DNA from: Methylocystis sp. B8
Lineage (GTDB): Bacteria; Pseudomonadota; Alphaproteobacteria; Rhizobiales; Beijerinckiaceae
NCBI RefSeq assembly: GCF_005771425.1
Contig: NZ_VBTZ01000001.1
Location: 496,001-560,000, forward strand
Reading direction: 5' to 3'
Length of the DNA stretch: 64,000 bases
The position numbers and the translations under genes are program-made. Of this stretch, positions 40,383-48,500 are shown one piece after another. Numbering within the stretch: the first letter of the stretch is position 1; each line of letters begins with the position of its first letter. The notes beneath the pieces are model-generated. The model had not been told where the DNA came from, did no database searches, and saw only the letters and a list, made by a program, of their open reading frames with translations.

Positions 40383-40490
40383 GGTTCCGAAAAAGTTGAC
40401 AGACTTTTTCGATGAGAACCTGCTCCAAGGTTTTGATTTTGAGCGATTCCTTATCGAGCACATGTTCCATGTGATCGGGAAGCGCTCTAG
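40383..40490 (+). repeat. Two-hairpin intergenic element (probable dispersed repeat)
   Basis: Lies in the 273-bp gap between lpxC and bamD. First hairpin: CGAAAAAGT 40388-40396 pairs perfectly with ACTTTTTCG 40403-40411. Second: an imperfect palindrome 40441-40489 centred on CACATGTTCCATGTG with flanks GAGCGATTCC and GGGAAGCGCTC. From memory, similar stretches recur in Hyphomicrobiales genomes, but this could not be checked here and I saw only one copy in the window. Short frames across it (for example 40321-40530) look like products of the repeat, not genes. Confidence 0.65.
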
Positions 40491-40584
40491 GCGCAGGGCA
40501 GGGGGCCCCGCGGCGGATTTGGCTAATTGAGCTTGAAAGGCGTCCGACGCGCTGGCGTCGCATGGCGCTGCAATGGGGCAATAA

Positions 40585-41469
40585 ATGACGGTTTTCGCTC
40601 GTTCATTCGGTTTTTTGGCTTTGGCGTCGGCCTTATCGATCGGCGCTTCTCCGGCCCGCGCCGACCTTATGGACTCGATCACCAGCGGATTCGGCCTTTT
40701 TGGCGGGGGCGGCACGAAATATCAGACCGAGATCACGCCCGATATTCCCGCGGACGATCTTTACAATGCTGGCTTGGCGAAGCTGAAGGCGAAGGATTAC
40801 GAGGGCGCGGCGAAGAAATTTGGCGAATTGGAGAAGCACTATCCATCATCGGACTGGGCGCGCAAGGGCCTGCTCATGGTGACTTTCACTCAGTATGAGC
40901 ATCCCAAATACGACGACGCCGTGCAGTCAGCGCAGCGCTACATCGGCCTTTATCCAAATTCTCCCGACACGCCATACGTCTACTACCTGGCGGCGATGTC
41001 CTTCTACAATCAGGTGCCGGACGTCATGCGCGATCAGCAATCGGCTGAGAAGGCGCTGGAGATTTTCGCGCAGCTCGTTCAAAAATTTCCGAAATCTGAA
41101 TATGTGAACGACGCAAAATACAAGATGCAGGTGACGCGCGACCAACTCGCCGCCAAGGAGATGAACGTCGGGCGCTTTTATCTCACCCGCAAGAATTACC
41201 CTGCCGCGATCAACCGTTTCCATGACGTTCTCGGCAAATATCAGACGACGCGCCACACTGAGGAGGCGCTCTATCGGCTTACCGAAGCCTATCTCGCCAT
41301 GGGCGTGACCAATGAGGCGCAGACGGCGGCCGCCATTCTGGGCCACAACTACCCGGATTCGCAGTGGTATAAGGACGCTCACGCTTTGCTGAAGAGCGAC
41401 GGTCTGGAGCCGCACGAACACACCGATTCCTGGCTGTCCAAGATTGGCAAGACGCTGCACGCAATCTAG
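40585..41469 (+). CDS. bamD: Outer-membrane assembly factor BamD (no lipobox)
   Basis: Periplasmic TPR-like protein of the BAM complex that inserts beta-barrel proteins into the outer membrane. 294 residues. After the signal (LALASALSIGASPARA) come tetratricopeptide-type repeats: DDLYNAGLAKLKAKDYEGAAKKF, the HYPSSDWARKGLLM block, SPDTPYVYYLAAMSFYNQ, and FPKSEYVNDAKYKMQ with FYLTRKNYPAAINRF. The signal ends in ARA-D, a signal-peptidase I site, and the protein contains no cysteine at all, so it cannot be a lipoprotein; most BamD proteins are. An in-frame TAA directly before the ATG rules out a longer start. Position after ftsZ-lpxC and before recN is usual in Hyphomicrobiales. Confidence 0.92.
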   Translation: MTVFARSFGFLALASALSIGASPARADLMDSITSGFGLFGGGGTKYQTEITPDIPADDLYNAGLAKLKAKDYEGAAKKFGELEKHYPSSDWARKGLLMVTFTQYEHPKYDDAVQSAQRYIGLYPNSPDTPYVYYLAAMSFYNQVPDVMRDQQSAEKALEIFAQLVQKFPKSEYVNDAKYKMQVTRDQLAAKEMNVGRFYLTRKNYPAAINRFHDVLGKYQTTRHTEEALYRLTEAYLAMGVTNEAQTAAAILGHNYPDSQWYKDAHALLKSDGLEPHEHTDSWLSKIGKTLHAI

Positions 41470-42395
41470 CTGTCTATCGCCGAAAAGCGCGCCTGCATAA
41501 ATGCGCCGGCGTGCGCGAGCGCGCGCCGGCCATCTTCGAGCCGCGCATTCCATAAGTGCCACGCGTGAATCATGCGCGGCCAAACCTCCAATGTGACGGA
41601 GACGTCGGCCGCGCCCGCGACCGCTGCGAGTCGCGTCGAATCGGCGAGCAACGTTTCATTCGAGCCCACTTGGACGATGAGCGGCGGCAAGCCCGTGAAA
41701 TCGCCGAAGAGCGCAGAAACGCGCGGATCGCGGCGATCGACTCCTTGCGGCGCATAGGCCTGCGCAAGTTCCTCAAGGTAGGATCTATGCAGCAGCGGGT
41801 CGACGCTATCCTTCGTCGTCAGCGTTTCGCCGGAGAGCGTGAGATCGGTCCACGGCGAAACGAGCCAGGCGCAGGCGGGAAGCGCCTCATTGAGGTCGCG
41901 CAGGCGCATGAGCAAGGCAAGCGTCAGCCCGCCGCCGGCGCTGTCGCCGCCGACCGCAATATGCTTCGCATGAAATCCTTGCTCGCGGAGAAATCGCCAG
42001 GTCGTAAGCGCATCGTCATAGGCGGCGGGAAATGGATGTTCGGGCGCAAGCCTGAAGGCGATGGCGAGCGTGCGGGCGCGCGCGGCGCGTCCAGCTTCCG
42101 TCGCCATTCGGCGATGGCTGACGATCGAGCCCGAGCAATAGCCGCCGCCGTGAAAAAAGATGAGCGCGCGCGACGGGTCGCTTCCCGGCGCTCGAGACCA
42201 TTCGGCGGGCATGCCGTCGATCGAAATCGATTCGAGCAAAATATCCGGCGCGGCAGGCCAAGCGGCGCCCACCTCCTCGATACGGGCGCGCCGCGCCGGC
42301 CAGCCGACCGGTCTCGGCTTTGCGCTTAGCAGGGCGCGGATGTCGTCAATGCCGAGATCGCCCACGAAAATCTCCATTTGGAAACGGTCGCTCAC
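41466..42395 (-). CDS. Alpha/beta hydrolase, hormone-sensitive-lipase-like esterase
   Basis: Probable carboxylesterase of family IV. 309 residues. The oxyanion motif HGGGYCSGS (about 80-88), nucleophile-elbow GGDSAGGGLTLAL (serine near 154), and the later acid/histidine region (PLIVQVGSNETLLADS; PRMIHAWHLW) make a complete triad likely. No signal peptide, so cytosolic; substrate unknown. It is inverted between bamD and recN, with its stop overlapping the bamD stop by four bases, which interrupts the usual co-directional run. Start GTG at 42395; an ATG at 42377 is the alternative. Confidence 0.88.
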   Translation of the reverse strand: MSDRFQMEIFVGDLGIDDIRALLSAKPRPVGWPARRARIEEVGAAWPAAPDILLESISIDGMPAEWSRAPGSDPSRALIFFHGGGYCSGSIVSHRRMATEAGRAARARTLAIAFRLAPEHPFPAAYDDALTTWRFLREQGFHAKHIAVGGDSAGGGLTLALLMRLRDLNEALPACAWLVSPWTDLTLSGETLTTKDSVDPLLHRSYLEELAQAYAPQGVDRRDPRVSALFGDFTGLPPLIVQVGSNETLLADSTRLAAVAGAADVSVTLEVWPRMIHAWHLWNARLEDGRRALAHAGAFMQARFSAIDS

Positions 42396-42398
42396 GAC

Positions 42399-42404
42399 TA
42401 TAAT
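42399..42404 (+). promoter_or_regulatory. -10 box of a probable recN promoter
   Basis: A perfect TATAAT, preceded by TTGGAA at a slightly short 15-base spacing. It lies between the divergent esterase and recN, and would give a leader of about 65 bases to the chosen recN start. I see no clear LexA box (GAAC-N7-GAAC or GTTC-N7-GTTC) beside it. Confidence 0.5.
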
Positions 42405-42475
42405 CGCGCCGCGTCCATGCGTCGCGGCCGTGGATTCGTCGCCTCTACACGCCAGGAATGCTTGAGCAAGGCCTC

Positions 42476-44155
42476 ATGCTGATTCGTCTTTCCATTCGCG
42501 ACATCGTGCTGATCGACGCGCTCGACCTCGAGTTCGCGTCGGGTCTGACGACGTTGACCGGAGAGACCGGCGCGGGAAAGTCGATCCTGCTCGACGCTTT
42601 CGTGCTGGCGCTCGGGGGACGCGGCGACGCGTCGCTCGTTCGCGCCGGCTGCGAACAGGGACAGGTGACAGCGGTCTTCGATACGCCTTCGGAGCATCCC
42701 GCGCATCTCGCCGCTCGCGAATTTGGGCTCGCGAGCGAAGACGAACTGGTGTTGCGCCGCGTGCAGTCGGCGGACGGCCGCACCCGCGCCTTCGTGAACG
42801 ACCAGCCGGCGACGGCGCAGGCGCTGCGCGCCATCGGGCGCGAGCTTGTCGAGATTCACTGTCAGCATGACGAACGCGCCCTCGTCGATCCAAGCGCGCA
42901 TCGCGCGCTTGTCGACGCACATGGGTGTCTGGTTGCGCAAGCGAATGACGTTCGCGCGCGTTATGGCTCCTGGCAGGCGGCGCGACGCGCGCTCGTTGAA
43001 GAAGAAGAACGCGTCGCCAAGGCGCGCGCCGACGCCGAATATCTGCGCCATGCGCATGCCGAGCTTTCGGAGCTTGCGCCGCAGGCGGGCGAGGAAGAAG
43101 CGCTTTCCGAACGGCGACTCTTCATGCAGCGCGCCGAAAAGGTCGCTGCGGACATTTCCGACGCGCTCGCCGCTTTTTCAAACGATGGGTCTCCGGCGCG
43201 AGAAATCACCCAGGCGGCGCGCCGCTTGGAGCGGCGTTTGGCGCAGGCGCCGCAATTGTTGGACGCGCCTGCGCGGGCGCTGACGCAAGCTGTCGACGCT
43301 TTGGGTCTTGCCGAAGAGGCGCTTGAACGGGCGCTCACCGAGACGAAATTCGATCCGGCGGAATTGGAGCGCGTCGAGGAGCGGTTGTTCGCGCTGCGTG
43401 GCGTCGCGCGCAAGCATCAGGTCGCAGTCGCCGATCTGACGAAGCTTGCCGATAAATTCTCCGACGATCTCGCGGCGCTCGACGCTTCCGAAGCGCGGCT
43501 TGTGGCGCTTGCGCGTTCGCTAACCGACGCGAAGCGGGCTTATGACGACGCGGCTTCAGCGCTCTCGCTTGCGCGCAAGGCGGCGGCGCAAAAACTCGAT
43601 GCGCTGGTCGACGCGGAATTGAGGCCGCTGCGGCTGGAAGGCGCGCATTTTTCGACACAGGTGACGAGCGATCGAGAGTCAGCCGGGCCGGAAGGCATCG
43701 ACCGCGTCGAATTCTGGGTGCAGACCAATCCGGGATCGCGCCCCGGTCCACTGACCAAGGTCGCGTCTGGCGGCGAACTCGCCCGCTTCATGCTGGCCTT
43801 AAAGGTCGTGCTCGCCGATCGCGGCTCGGCGCCGACGCTCGTTTTCGACGAGATCGACACGGGCGTCGGCGGCGCCGTCGCCGACGCCATCGGCCAGAGG
43901 CTGGCGCGTCTTGCCGCGCGCGCTCAGGTGCTCGCCGTCACCCATGCGCCCCAGGTCGCCGCGCGCGCCGGTCAGCACCTTCGCATCAGCAAGGGCGCGC
44001 CGGCGAAACCCGGCAAGGAGAAGCGCGTCGCGACCAGCGTCGCCGTGCTGGCGGAAGGCGAGCGGCGCGAGGAGATCGCCCGCATGCTGTCGGGCGCCGC
44101 CATCACCGAAGAGGCGCGCGCCGCCGCGGCAAGGCTGCTGGAAGGGGCGGGTTGA
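42476..44155 (+). CDS. recN: DNA repair protein RecN
   Basis: SMC-like ATPase acting in recombinational repair of double-strand breaks. 559 residues from ATG 42476, where MLIRLSIRDIVLIDALDLEF matches the family start; ATG 42458 would add six residues. Walker A TGETGAGKSILLDAF, long central coiled-coil rich in Ala, Glu and Arg (about 150-350), signature ASGGELARFMLALK, Walker B VFDEIDTGVGG and the VTHAPQVAARAGQHL segment. Usually ligA follows recN in related genomes; here a toxin-antitoxin pair begins three bases beyond the stop on the other strand. Confidence 0.95.
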   Translation: MLIRLSIRDIVLIDALDLEFASGLTTLTGETGAGKSILLDAFVLALGGRGDASLVRAGCEQGQVTAVFDTPSEHPAHLAAREFGLASEDELVLRRVQSADGRTRAFVNDQPATAQALRAIGRELVEIHCQHDERALVDPSAHRALVDAHGCLVAQANDVRARYGSWQAARRALVEEEERVAKARADAEYLRHAHAELSELAPQAGEEEALSERRLFMQRAEKVAADISDALAAFSNDGSPAREITQAARRLERRLAQAPQLLDAPARALTQAVDALGLAEEALERALTETKFDPAELERVEERLFALRGVARKHQVAVADLTKLADKFSDDLAALDASEARLVALARSLTDAKRAYDDAASALSLARKAAAQKLDALVDAELRPLRLEGAHFSTQVTSDRESAGPEGIDRVEFWVQTNPGSRPGPLTKVASGGELARFMLALKVVLADRGSAPTLVFDEIDTGVGGAVADAIGQRLARLAARAQVLAVTHAPQVAARAGQHLRISKGAPAKPGKEKRVATSVAVLAEGERREEIARMLSGAAITEEARAAAARLLEGAG

Positions 44156-44157
44156 GT

Positions 44158-44445
44158 TCATAACGACTCAGGCCAACGCCGCGCGCCGTGATATACGCGC
44201 AAAATTTGAACCGCTTTGTCCTTAACGCGGTAAGGGACGACATAGGGAGTTTTGTCGACGACGAATTCGCGCGTTCCAGGGACGCGCCCGGGCCGCCCAA
44301 TATGAGGGTTCTCAGCAAGAACGGTCTCGACCAACTCGAGAATGTGAAGTGCGAGGCGTCTCGCAGCCGCCGGATTGTCTTGCGAGATGTATGCTCTTAG
44401 GGCTGCGAGATCGTCGATCGCCTCGGGCGCCCAAATGATCTTCAC
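44158..44445 (-). CDS. ParE/RelE-family toxin
   Basis: Probable type II toxin, 95 residues, of the RelE/ParE superfamily. The start MKIIWAPEAIDDLAALRAYI, the AENPHIGRPGRVPGTREFVV segment and the late VPYRVKDKAVQILRVYHGARRWP fit the ParE pattern (conserved Pro-Gly-Arg region and RVYHGAR end). Its GTG start overlaps the stop of the upstream RHH-type gene by GTGA, giving the usual antitoxin-then-toxin order. ParE-type toxins poison gyrase and RelE types cut mRNA; the sequence alone points to ParE but does not prove the target. It runs antisense against the flanking genes. Confidence 0.85.
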   Translation of the reverse strand: MKIIWAPEAIDDLAALRAYISQDNPAAARRLALHILELVETVLAENPHIGRPGRVPGTREFVVDKTPYVVPYRVKDKAVQILRVYHGARRWPESL

Positions 44446-44738
44446 GGGCGACGGATTTCGTCAGGCGTTCCCCAACTCTCGATCCAACGACGTACGTCGC
44501 CCTGTTCAACGCTGGCGCCGCGATCTAGAGAGGTCAAGGCTTTACGAATTCCGGCCACTTGCCATTCGTTTGCGTCAAGATACTCAGCGATGGCTTCAGC
44601 CGTGAGAAAAGAACGGCTGCGGCCCGTGCTCGCTGCGAGACTGGCAAGCCGCTTTTTGATTTCCGGACCAACTCTTACGGTGAAGGTCTCGGAAGCGTCG
44701 CGCGCCTTGCGCTTGATCTTTGCGGTTCGTGATTGCAT
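44442..44738 (-). CDS. Ribbon-helix-helix antitoxin (CopG/ParD-like)
   Basis: 98 residues from ATG 44738 (GTG codons at 44744 to 44759 are alternatives). The N-terminal part FTVRVGPEIKKRLASLAASTGRSRSFLTAEAIAEYL is a ribbon-helix-helix DNA-binding unit; the acidic C-terminal part (about 55-98, DRGASVEQGDVRRWIESWG) would wrap the toxin. Autoregulation is expected for such modules; the bases around the start contain GTGTGCTATGGTGTGTAC, repeat-like and possibly the operator. The gene ends in a four-base overlap with the toxin gene. Confidence 0.83.
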   Translation of the reverse strand: MQSRTAKIKRKARDASETFTVRVGPEIKKRLASLAASTGRSRSFLTAEAIAEYLDANEWQVAGIRKALTSLDRGASVEQGDVRRWIESWGTPDEIRRP

Positions 44739-44839
44739 GTACACACCATAGCACACCACCCCTTCGGGACAATGGTCGCGGGAAATCGGCTGCCGCCTTT
44801 CGTTGCCTCCAGTCTTACGCTGGCCTAAGAGAGAGCGCC

Positions 44840-45718
44840 ATGCAGGAAGCGCCTTTGCTGAAGACCGCCACGGATACGCTCGCCGAACTGCGCGGCGAGA
44901 TTGACCGCATCGACCGCGACATGCACCGTCTCCTGATGCAGCGCGGCGAGATCATCGATCGTCTGATCGCCGTCAAGCGTGCGCAAGGCGGCGGCTGCGC
45001 CTTTCGGCCTGATCGAGAGGCGCAAATGATGCGGGCGTTGGTCGAACGTCATGAGGGGACTTTGCCGCTCGACGCCGTCGAGGGCGTCTGGCGCGTCATC
45101 GTCTCGACCTTCACCTATGTCCAGGCGAATTATTCGGTGCATGCCGACGACAGCGGCGGCGACGCTCAGATCCGCGATTCCGCGCGTTTCCACTTCGGCT
45201 TCACCGTTCCCTATGTCGCGCATCACGGCGCTGGCGCGGTGATTGAAGCGGTCGCCGCCTCGACCGGCGATTTGGGGATATTGCGCGCGACTGGCGGACT
45301 CTCCGACGGGGCGTGGTGGATGCGCCTGGTCGGCGAGGATGCGCCGAAAATCATCGCACGCCTGCCCTTCGTCGAGCGGCCTAACCATCCTGCGGGTCTG
45401 CCGGTGTTTGTCGTCGCGCGGCTTGCGTCCGACGCTATGGCGCAGGGCGTGACGCTTTATGCGGTCGGCCTCGCGCGCTGGACTCACGCTTTGCCGGCCG
45501 CGTTTCAAACGCTCAAGGGCGAAATTCTCGCAAGCGCCCCGCATCCTGAAGGTCTGGCGCTGCTCGTCGCCGCAGCCAGTGACGCCGACGCGCAATCCTT
45601 CGCTAAAGCAATGGCCGAAGCAGGAGTGGAGGGCGCGCGCGTCGACGTGATCGGCAGCCACGCCATGCGTTTCCAGCTCAATGACGCCCGCAGCGGCGTC
45701 TTCGTTCCCGGCGGTTGA
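44840..45718 (+). CDS. Chorismate mutase with an additional C-terminal domain
   Basis: Converts chorismate to prephenate for phenylalanine and tyrosine. 292 residues from ATG 44840. The AroQ-type mutase domain fills about residues 10-95 (LAELRGEIDRIDRDMHRLLMQRGEIIDRL, with the catalytic Arg/Lys pattern and PDREAQMMRALVERHEG). The remaining 190 residues form a second domain of uncertain role that resembles a worn prephenate dehydratase: it keeps FVERPNHPAGLPVFVVAR-like spacing but not the TRF catalytic motif. It stands first in an operon with an aminotransferase and prephenate dehydrogenase, with a one-base overlap to the next gene. Confidence 0.85.
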   Translation: MQEAPLLKTATDTLAELRGEIDRIDRDMHRLLMQRGEIIDRLIAVKRAQGGGCAFRPDREAQMMRALVERHEGTLPLDAVEGVWRVIVSTFTYVQANYSVHADDSGGDAQIRDSARFHFGFTVPYVAHHGAGAVIEAVAASTGDLGILRATGGLSDGAWWMRLVGEDAPKIIARLPFVERPNHPAGLPVFVVARLASDAMAQGVTLYAVGLARWTHALPAAFQTLKGEILASAPHPEGLALLVAAASDADAQSFAKAMAEAGVEGARVDVIGSHAMRFQLNDARSGVFVPGG

Positions 45719-46851
45719 TGATGACGCGGCCAACTCCTCGTCCGAGCGTTCTCGCGATCGACGCTTACGTTCCCGGCAAGAGCGCCGCGCCAGGCGCGGC
45801 GCGCGTGTTCAAATTGTCGGCCAATGAGACGCCGCTGGGGCCTTCGCCGCGCGCGGTGGAGGCTCTTCGCGACATTGCGGACCATATCGCGATTTATCCT
45901 GAAGGCTCGTCGCGCGCATTGCGCGAGGCGATCGGCGAGAGCTATGGGCTCAACCCCGATCGGATCATCGCCGGCGCTGGCTCTGACGATATTCTGGAAC
46001 TGCTTGCGCTCGCTTATGTCGGTCCGGGGGACGAGGGCGTCTACAGCCAGTACGGGTTTCTGGAATATAAGATCGTCACTCTCGCCGCCGGGGGTACGCC
46101 TGTCGTCGCTCCAGAGACGAACTACACGGCGGAAGTTGACGCTCTTCTTGCCTGTGTGAACGAGAGGACGAAGATCGTTTTTCTCGCCAATCCGAATAAT
46201 CCGACCGGCACTTTCGTGCCCGCGAGCGAAGTGTCGCGGCTGGCGCGTTCGCTGCCTTCACATGTGCTGCTCGTGCTCGACGCCGCCTATGCCGAATATG
46301 TTCTGCGCGAGGATTATGAGGCGGGCGTCGCGCTTGTCGATGCGCATGAAAATGTCGTGATGACCCGCACTTTCTCAAAAATATTTGGCCTTGCGGGCTT
46401 GCGCGTCGGTTGGGCTTACGGGCCAGCGCATGTGATCGATGCGCTGAACCGAATACGCTCGCCGTTCAACGTCTCGAGCGCAGGCTCGGTCGCGGCGATC
46501 GCCGCGCTGTCGGATCGCGTCCATCTCGACGCGGCGATCGCGCATAATGCGCGTTGGTTGCCGTGGCTCACCCAAGAAATTTCGGCGCTCGGCCTCAATG
46601 TTCTGCCAAGCGTCGCGAATTTCATCGCCATCCGTTTCCCCGAGACGCCGGGACTAACGGCCGCCGACGCCGACCGATTTCTTACGTCGCGCGGTCTGGT
46701 GCTGCGCGCGATCGGCGCCTATGGCATGGGTGAGTTTCTGCGGCTCACCGTCGGCATAGAAGAGGCGAATGAACGCGTCGTTGAAGCGCTCTCTGAATTT
46801 ATGCAGAGCGCCCGCACGCGACACAACGCGCAAGCAGACGTTCATGGCTGA
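45718..46851 (+). CDS. hisC: Histidinol-phosphate/aromatic aminotransferase (HisC family)
   Basis: PLP-dependent class I/II aminotransferase. 377 residues. KLSANETPLGPSPRAVEAL, YPEGSSRALREAIGE, GAGSDDILELLA, the LANPNNPTGTF motif, VLDAAYAEY and the PLP lysine in TRTFSKIFGLAGLRVGWAYG are all visible. In this operon, between chorismate mutase and prephenate/arogenate dehydrogenase, it may act on phenylpyruvate, hydroxyphenylpyruvate or prephenate as well as on imidazole acetol phosphate. Start overlaps the mutase stop by one base; an ATG at 45721 is also possible. Its end overlaps the next gene by eight bases. Confidence 0.93.
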   Translation: MMTRPTPRPSVLAIDAYVPGKSAAPGAARVFKLSANETPLGPSPRAVEALRDIADHIAIYPEGSSRALREAIGESYGLNPDRIIAGAGSDDILELLALAYVGPGDEGVYSQYGFLEYKIVTLAAGGTPVVAPETNYTAEVDALLACVNERTKIVFLANPNNPTGTFVPASEVSRLARSLPSHVLLVLDAAYAEYVLREDYEAGVALVDAHENVVMTRTFSKIFGLAGLRVGWAYGPAHVIDALNRIRSPFNVSSAGSVAAIAALSDRVHLDAAIAHNARWLPWLTQEISALGLNVLPSVANFIAIRFPETPGLTAADADRFLTSRGLVLRAIGAYGMGEFLRLTVGIEEANERVVEALSEFMQSARTRHNAQADVHG

Positions 46852-47767
46852 CGTCGTCTGCGAACGATTGGCGTTGATCGGCGTCGGCCTTATCGGTTCG
46901 TCGATTGCGCGCGCGGCCCGCCAGTTCGGCGCGGCGCGGCATATCGCCGTGATGGATTTATCGCCGCAGGTCGTCCGTCGCTGCGGCGAACTCGGTCTGG
47001 CCGATGTCGTAACGCAGGATCATGCGGAGGCGCTCACCGGCTCCGATCTTGTCATTGTTTGCACGCCAGTCGGCGCTTGCGGCGAAGTTGCGCGAAGCCT
47101 CGCGCCGCATTTGGAGGAGCGCGCGGTTGTTTCCGATGTCGGCTCGGTGAAAGGCGCAGTCGTCGCGCAGATGACTCCACATCTTCCCGAACCCGCGCGC
47201 TTCATCCCCGCCCATCCGATCGCCGGCACGGAATTCTCCGGGCCAGATGCAGGATTCGCCACGCTTTTTCAGAACCGCTGGTGCATTCTTACGCCGCCCG
47301 AGAACGCCGATGGCGCGGCCGTCGAAAAGCTCAAAGAATTCTGGAAGCGTTTAGGGGCGAACGTCGAGACGATGAGCGTCGCGCATCACGACGCCGTGCT
47401 TGCGCTCACCAGTCACCTGCCGCATCTCATCGCCTATAATATCGTCGGCACGGCGGATGATTTTGGCGACGAGACGCGTTCCGAAGTCATCAAATTCTCG
47501 GCTTCCGGATTCCGTGACTTTACGCGCATCGCGGCGTCTGACCCGATCATGTGGCGCGATATTTTTCTCGCCAACAAGGACGCTGTCCTTCAGATGCTCG
47601 GGCGTTTCAATGAAGACCTAAGCGCGCTGCAGCGGATGATCAGGCGCGGCGATGGGCAGGGGCTTGAGGAGTTCTTTTCACGCACCCGCGAGATCCGCCG
47701 CTCGATCATCGAGCAAGGCCAGGACACTGCAGCCCCAGATTTCGGAAGGCAAGCGGAAGGACGGTGA
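46844..47767 (+). CDS. tyrC: Prephenate/arogenate dehydrogenase
   Basis: NAD(P)-dependent enzyme of tyrosine synthesis. 307 residues from ATG 46844. Rossmann motif LIGVGLIGSSIARA (about 11-24), VCTPVGACGEV, DVGSVKG, HPIAGTEFSGP and the SVAHHDAVLALTSHLPHLIAY block are typical of the TyrA family. Prephenate or arogenate specificity cannot be told from sequence here; the neighbouring HisC-type aminotransferase would allow the arogenate route. No ACT domain for tyrosine feedback is present. Confidence 0.93.
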   Translation: MADVVCERLALIGVGLIGSSIARAARQFGAARHIAVMDLSPQVVRRCGELGLADVVTQDHAEALTGSDLVIVCTPVGACGEVARSLAPHLEERAVVSDVGSVKGAVVAQMTPHLPEPARFIPAHPIAGTEFSGPDAGFATLFQNRWCILTPPENADGAAVEKLKEFWKRLGANVETMSVAHHDAVLALTSHLPHLIAYNIVGTADDFGDETRSEVIKFSASGFRDFTRIAASDPIMWRDIFLANKDAVLQMLGRFNEDLSALQRMIRRGDGQGLEEFFSRTREIRRSIIEQGQDTAAPDFGRQAEGR

Positions 47768-47804
47768 GCGCTGTCTCTCGATGACCGGCTTGCGAGGATC
47801 ACGT

Positions 47805-48500
47805 ATGACTCAACCGGATTCCGACGCGCTACGCGCCGCTTTCGAAGACGCGGTTCCAGGCTATGACGCGCTACGACGCAAGCTCATTCCGCATTTCGAC
47901 GCCTTCTATGGGACAGCGCTCGATCTTCTCGAAGAGGCCGTCGGCGGGGACGCGTTCCGATGCGTCGACCTTGGCGTCGGCACCGGTCTTTTGTCGGAGA
48001 TGATTCTCGAGCGGTTTCCTGGCGCGCAGGTCGAAGGCGTCGATTTGGCCCCCAAGATGCTGGACGCGGCGCGCGAACGGCTTGCTGTCTTTGGCGCGCG
48101 TGTGCGCCTGTCGTTCGCCGACTATGCGACCGCGCCGCTTGCCGGATCGCTCGACGCCGTCGTCTCGGCGCTGTCCATCCACCATCTCGATCACGAGGCG
48201 AAACGATGGCTCTTCCGGCGGATTCATGATGCGCTGCGGCCCGGCGGCGTTTTTATCAACGCTGATCAGTCGCTCGGCGCCACGAGCGAGATCGAGGACG
48301 CCTATCAGCGCCGCTGGGAGGCCGACGTCCGACGTTCAGGAATTGACGACGAAGATTTCGCGGCGGCGAGAAAGCGCGCAAAGCTCGATCGCAGCGCGAC
48401 CTTCGCCGATCAGATCGCCTGGCTCAAAGACGCGGGGTTCGGCTATGCCGACATTGGCTGGAAACGCCATCGCTTCACGGTGTTTTACGCTCGGCGCTAG
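47805..48500 (+). CDS. Class I SAM-dependent methyltransferase
   Basis: 231 residues from ATG 47805, which has GAGGA nine bases upstream. SAM motif I VDLGVGTGLLSEMI (54-67), acidic motif II in VEGVDLAPKMLDAA, VSALSIHHLDHEAK and LRPGGVFINADQ are typical of a Rossmann-fold small-molecule or trans-aconitate-like methyltransferase. Substrate unknown. It starts 38 bp after tyrC and may be read with it, but no functional link is evident. The frame further upstream is a shadow of tyrC. Confidence 0.87.
   Translation: MTQPDSDALRAAFEDAVPGYDALRRKLIPHFDAFYGTALDLLEEAVGGDAFRCVDLGVGTGLLSEMILERFPGAQVEGVDLAPKMLDAARERLAVFGARVRLSFADYATAPLAGSLDAVVSALSIHHLDHEAKRWLFRRIHDALRPGGVFINADQSLGATSEIEDAYQRRWEADVRRSGIDDEDFAAARKRAKLDRSATFADQIAWLKDAGFGYADIGWKRHRFTVFYARR

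Noticed and set aside
40321-40530. 69-residue frame between lpxC and bamD
   Set aside because: It spans the two-hairpin element and has no good ribosome site; best explained as repeat-derived.
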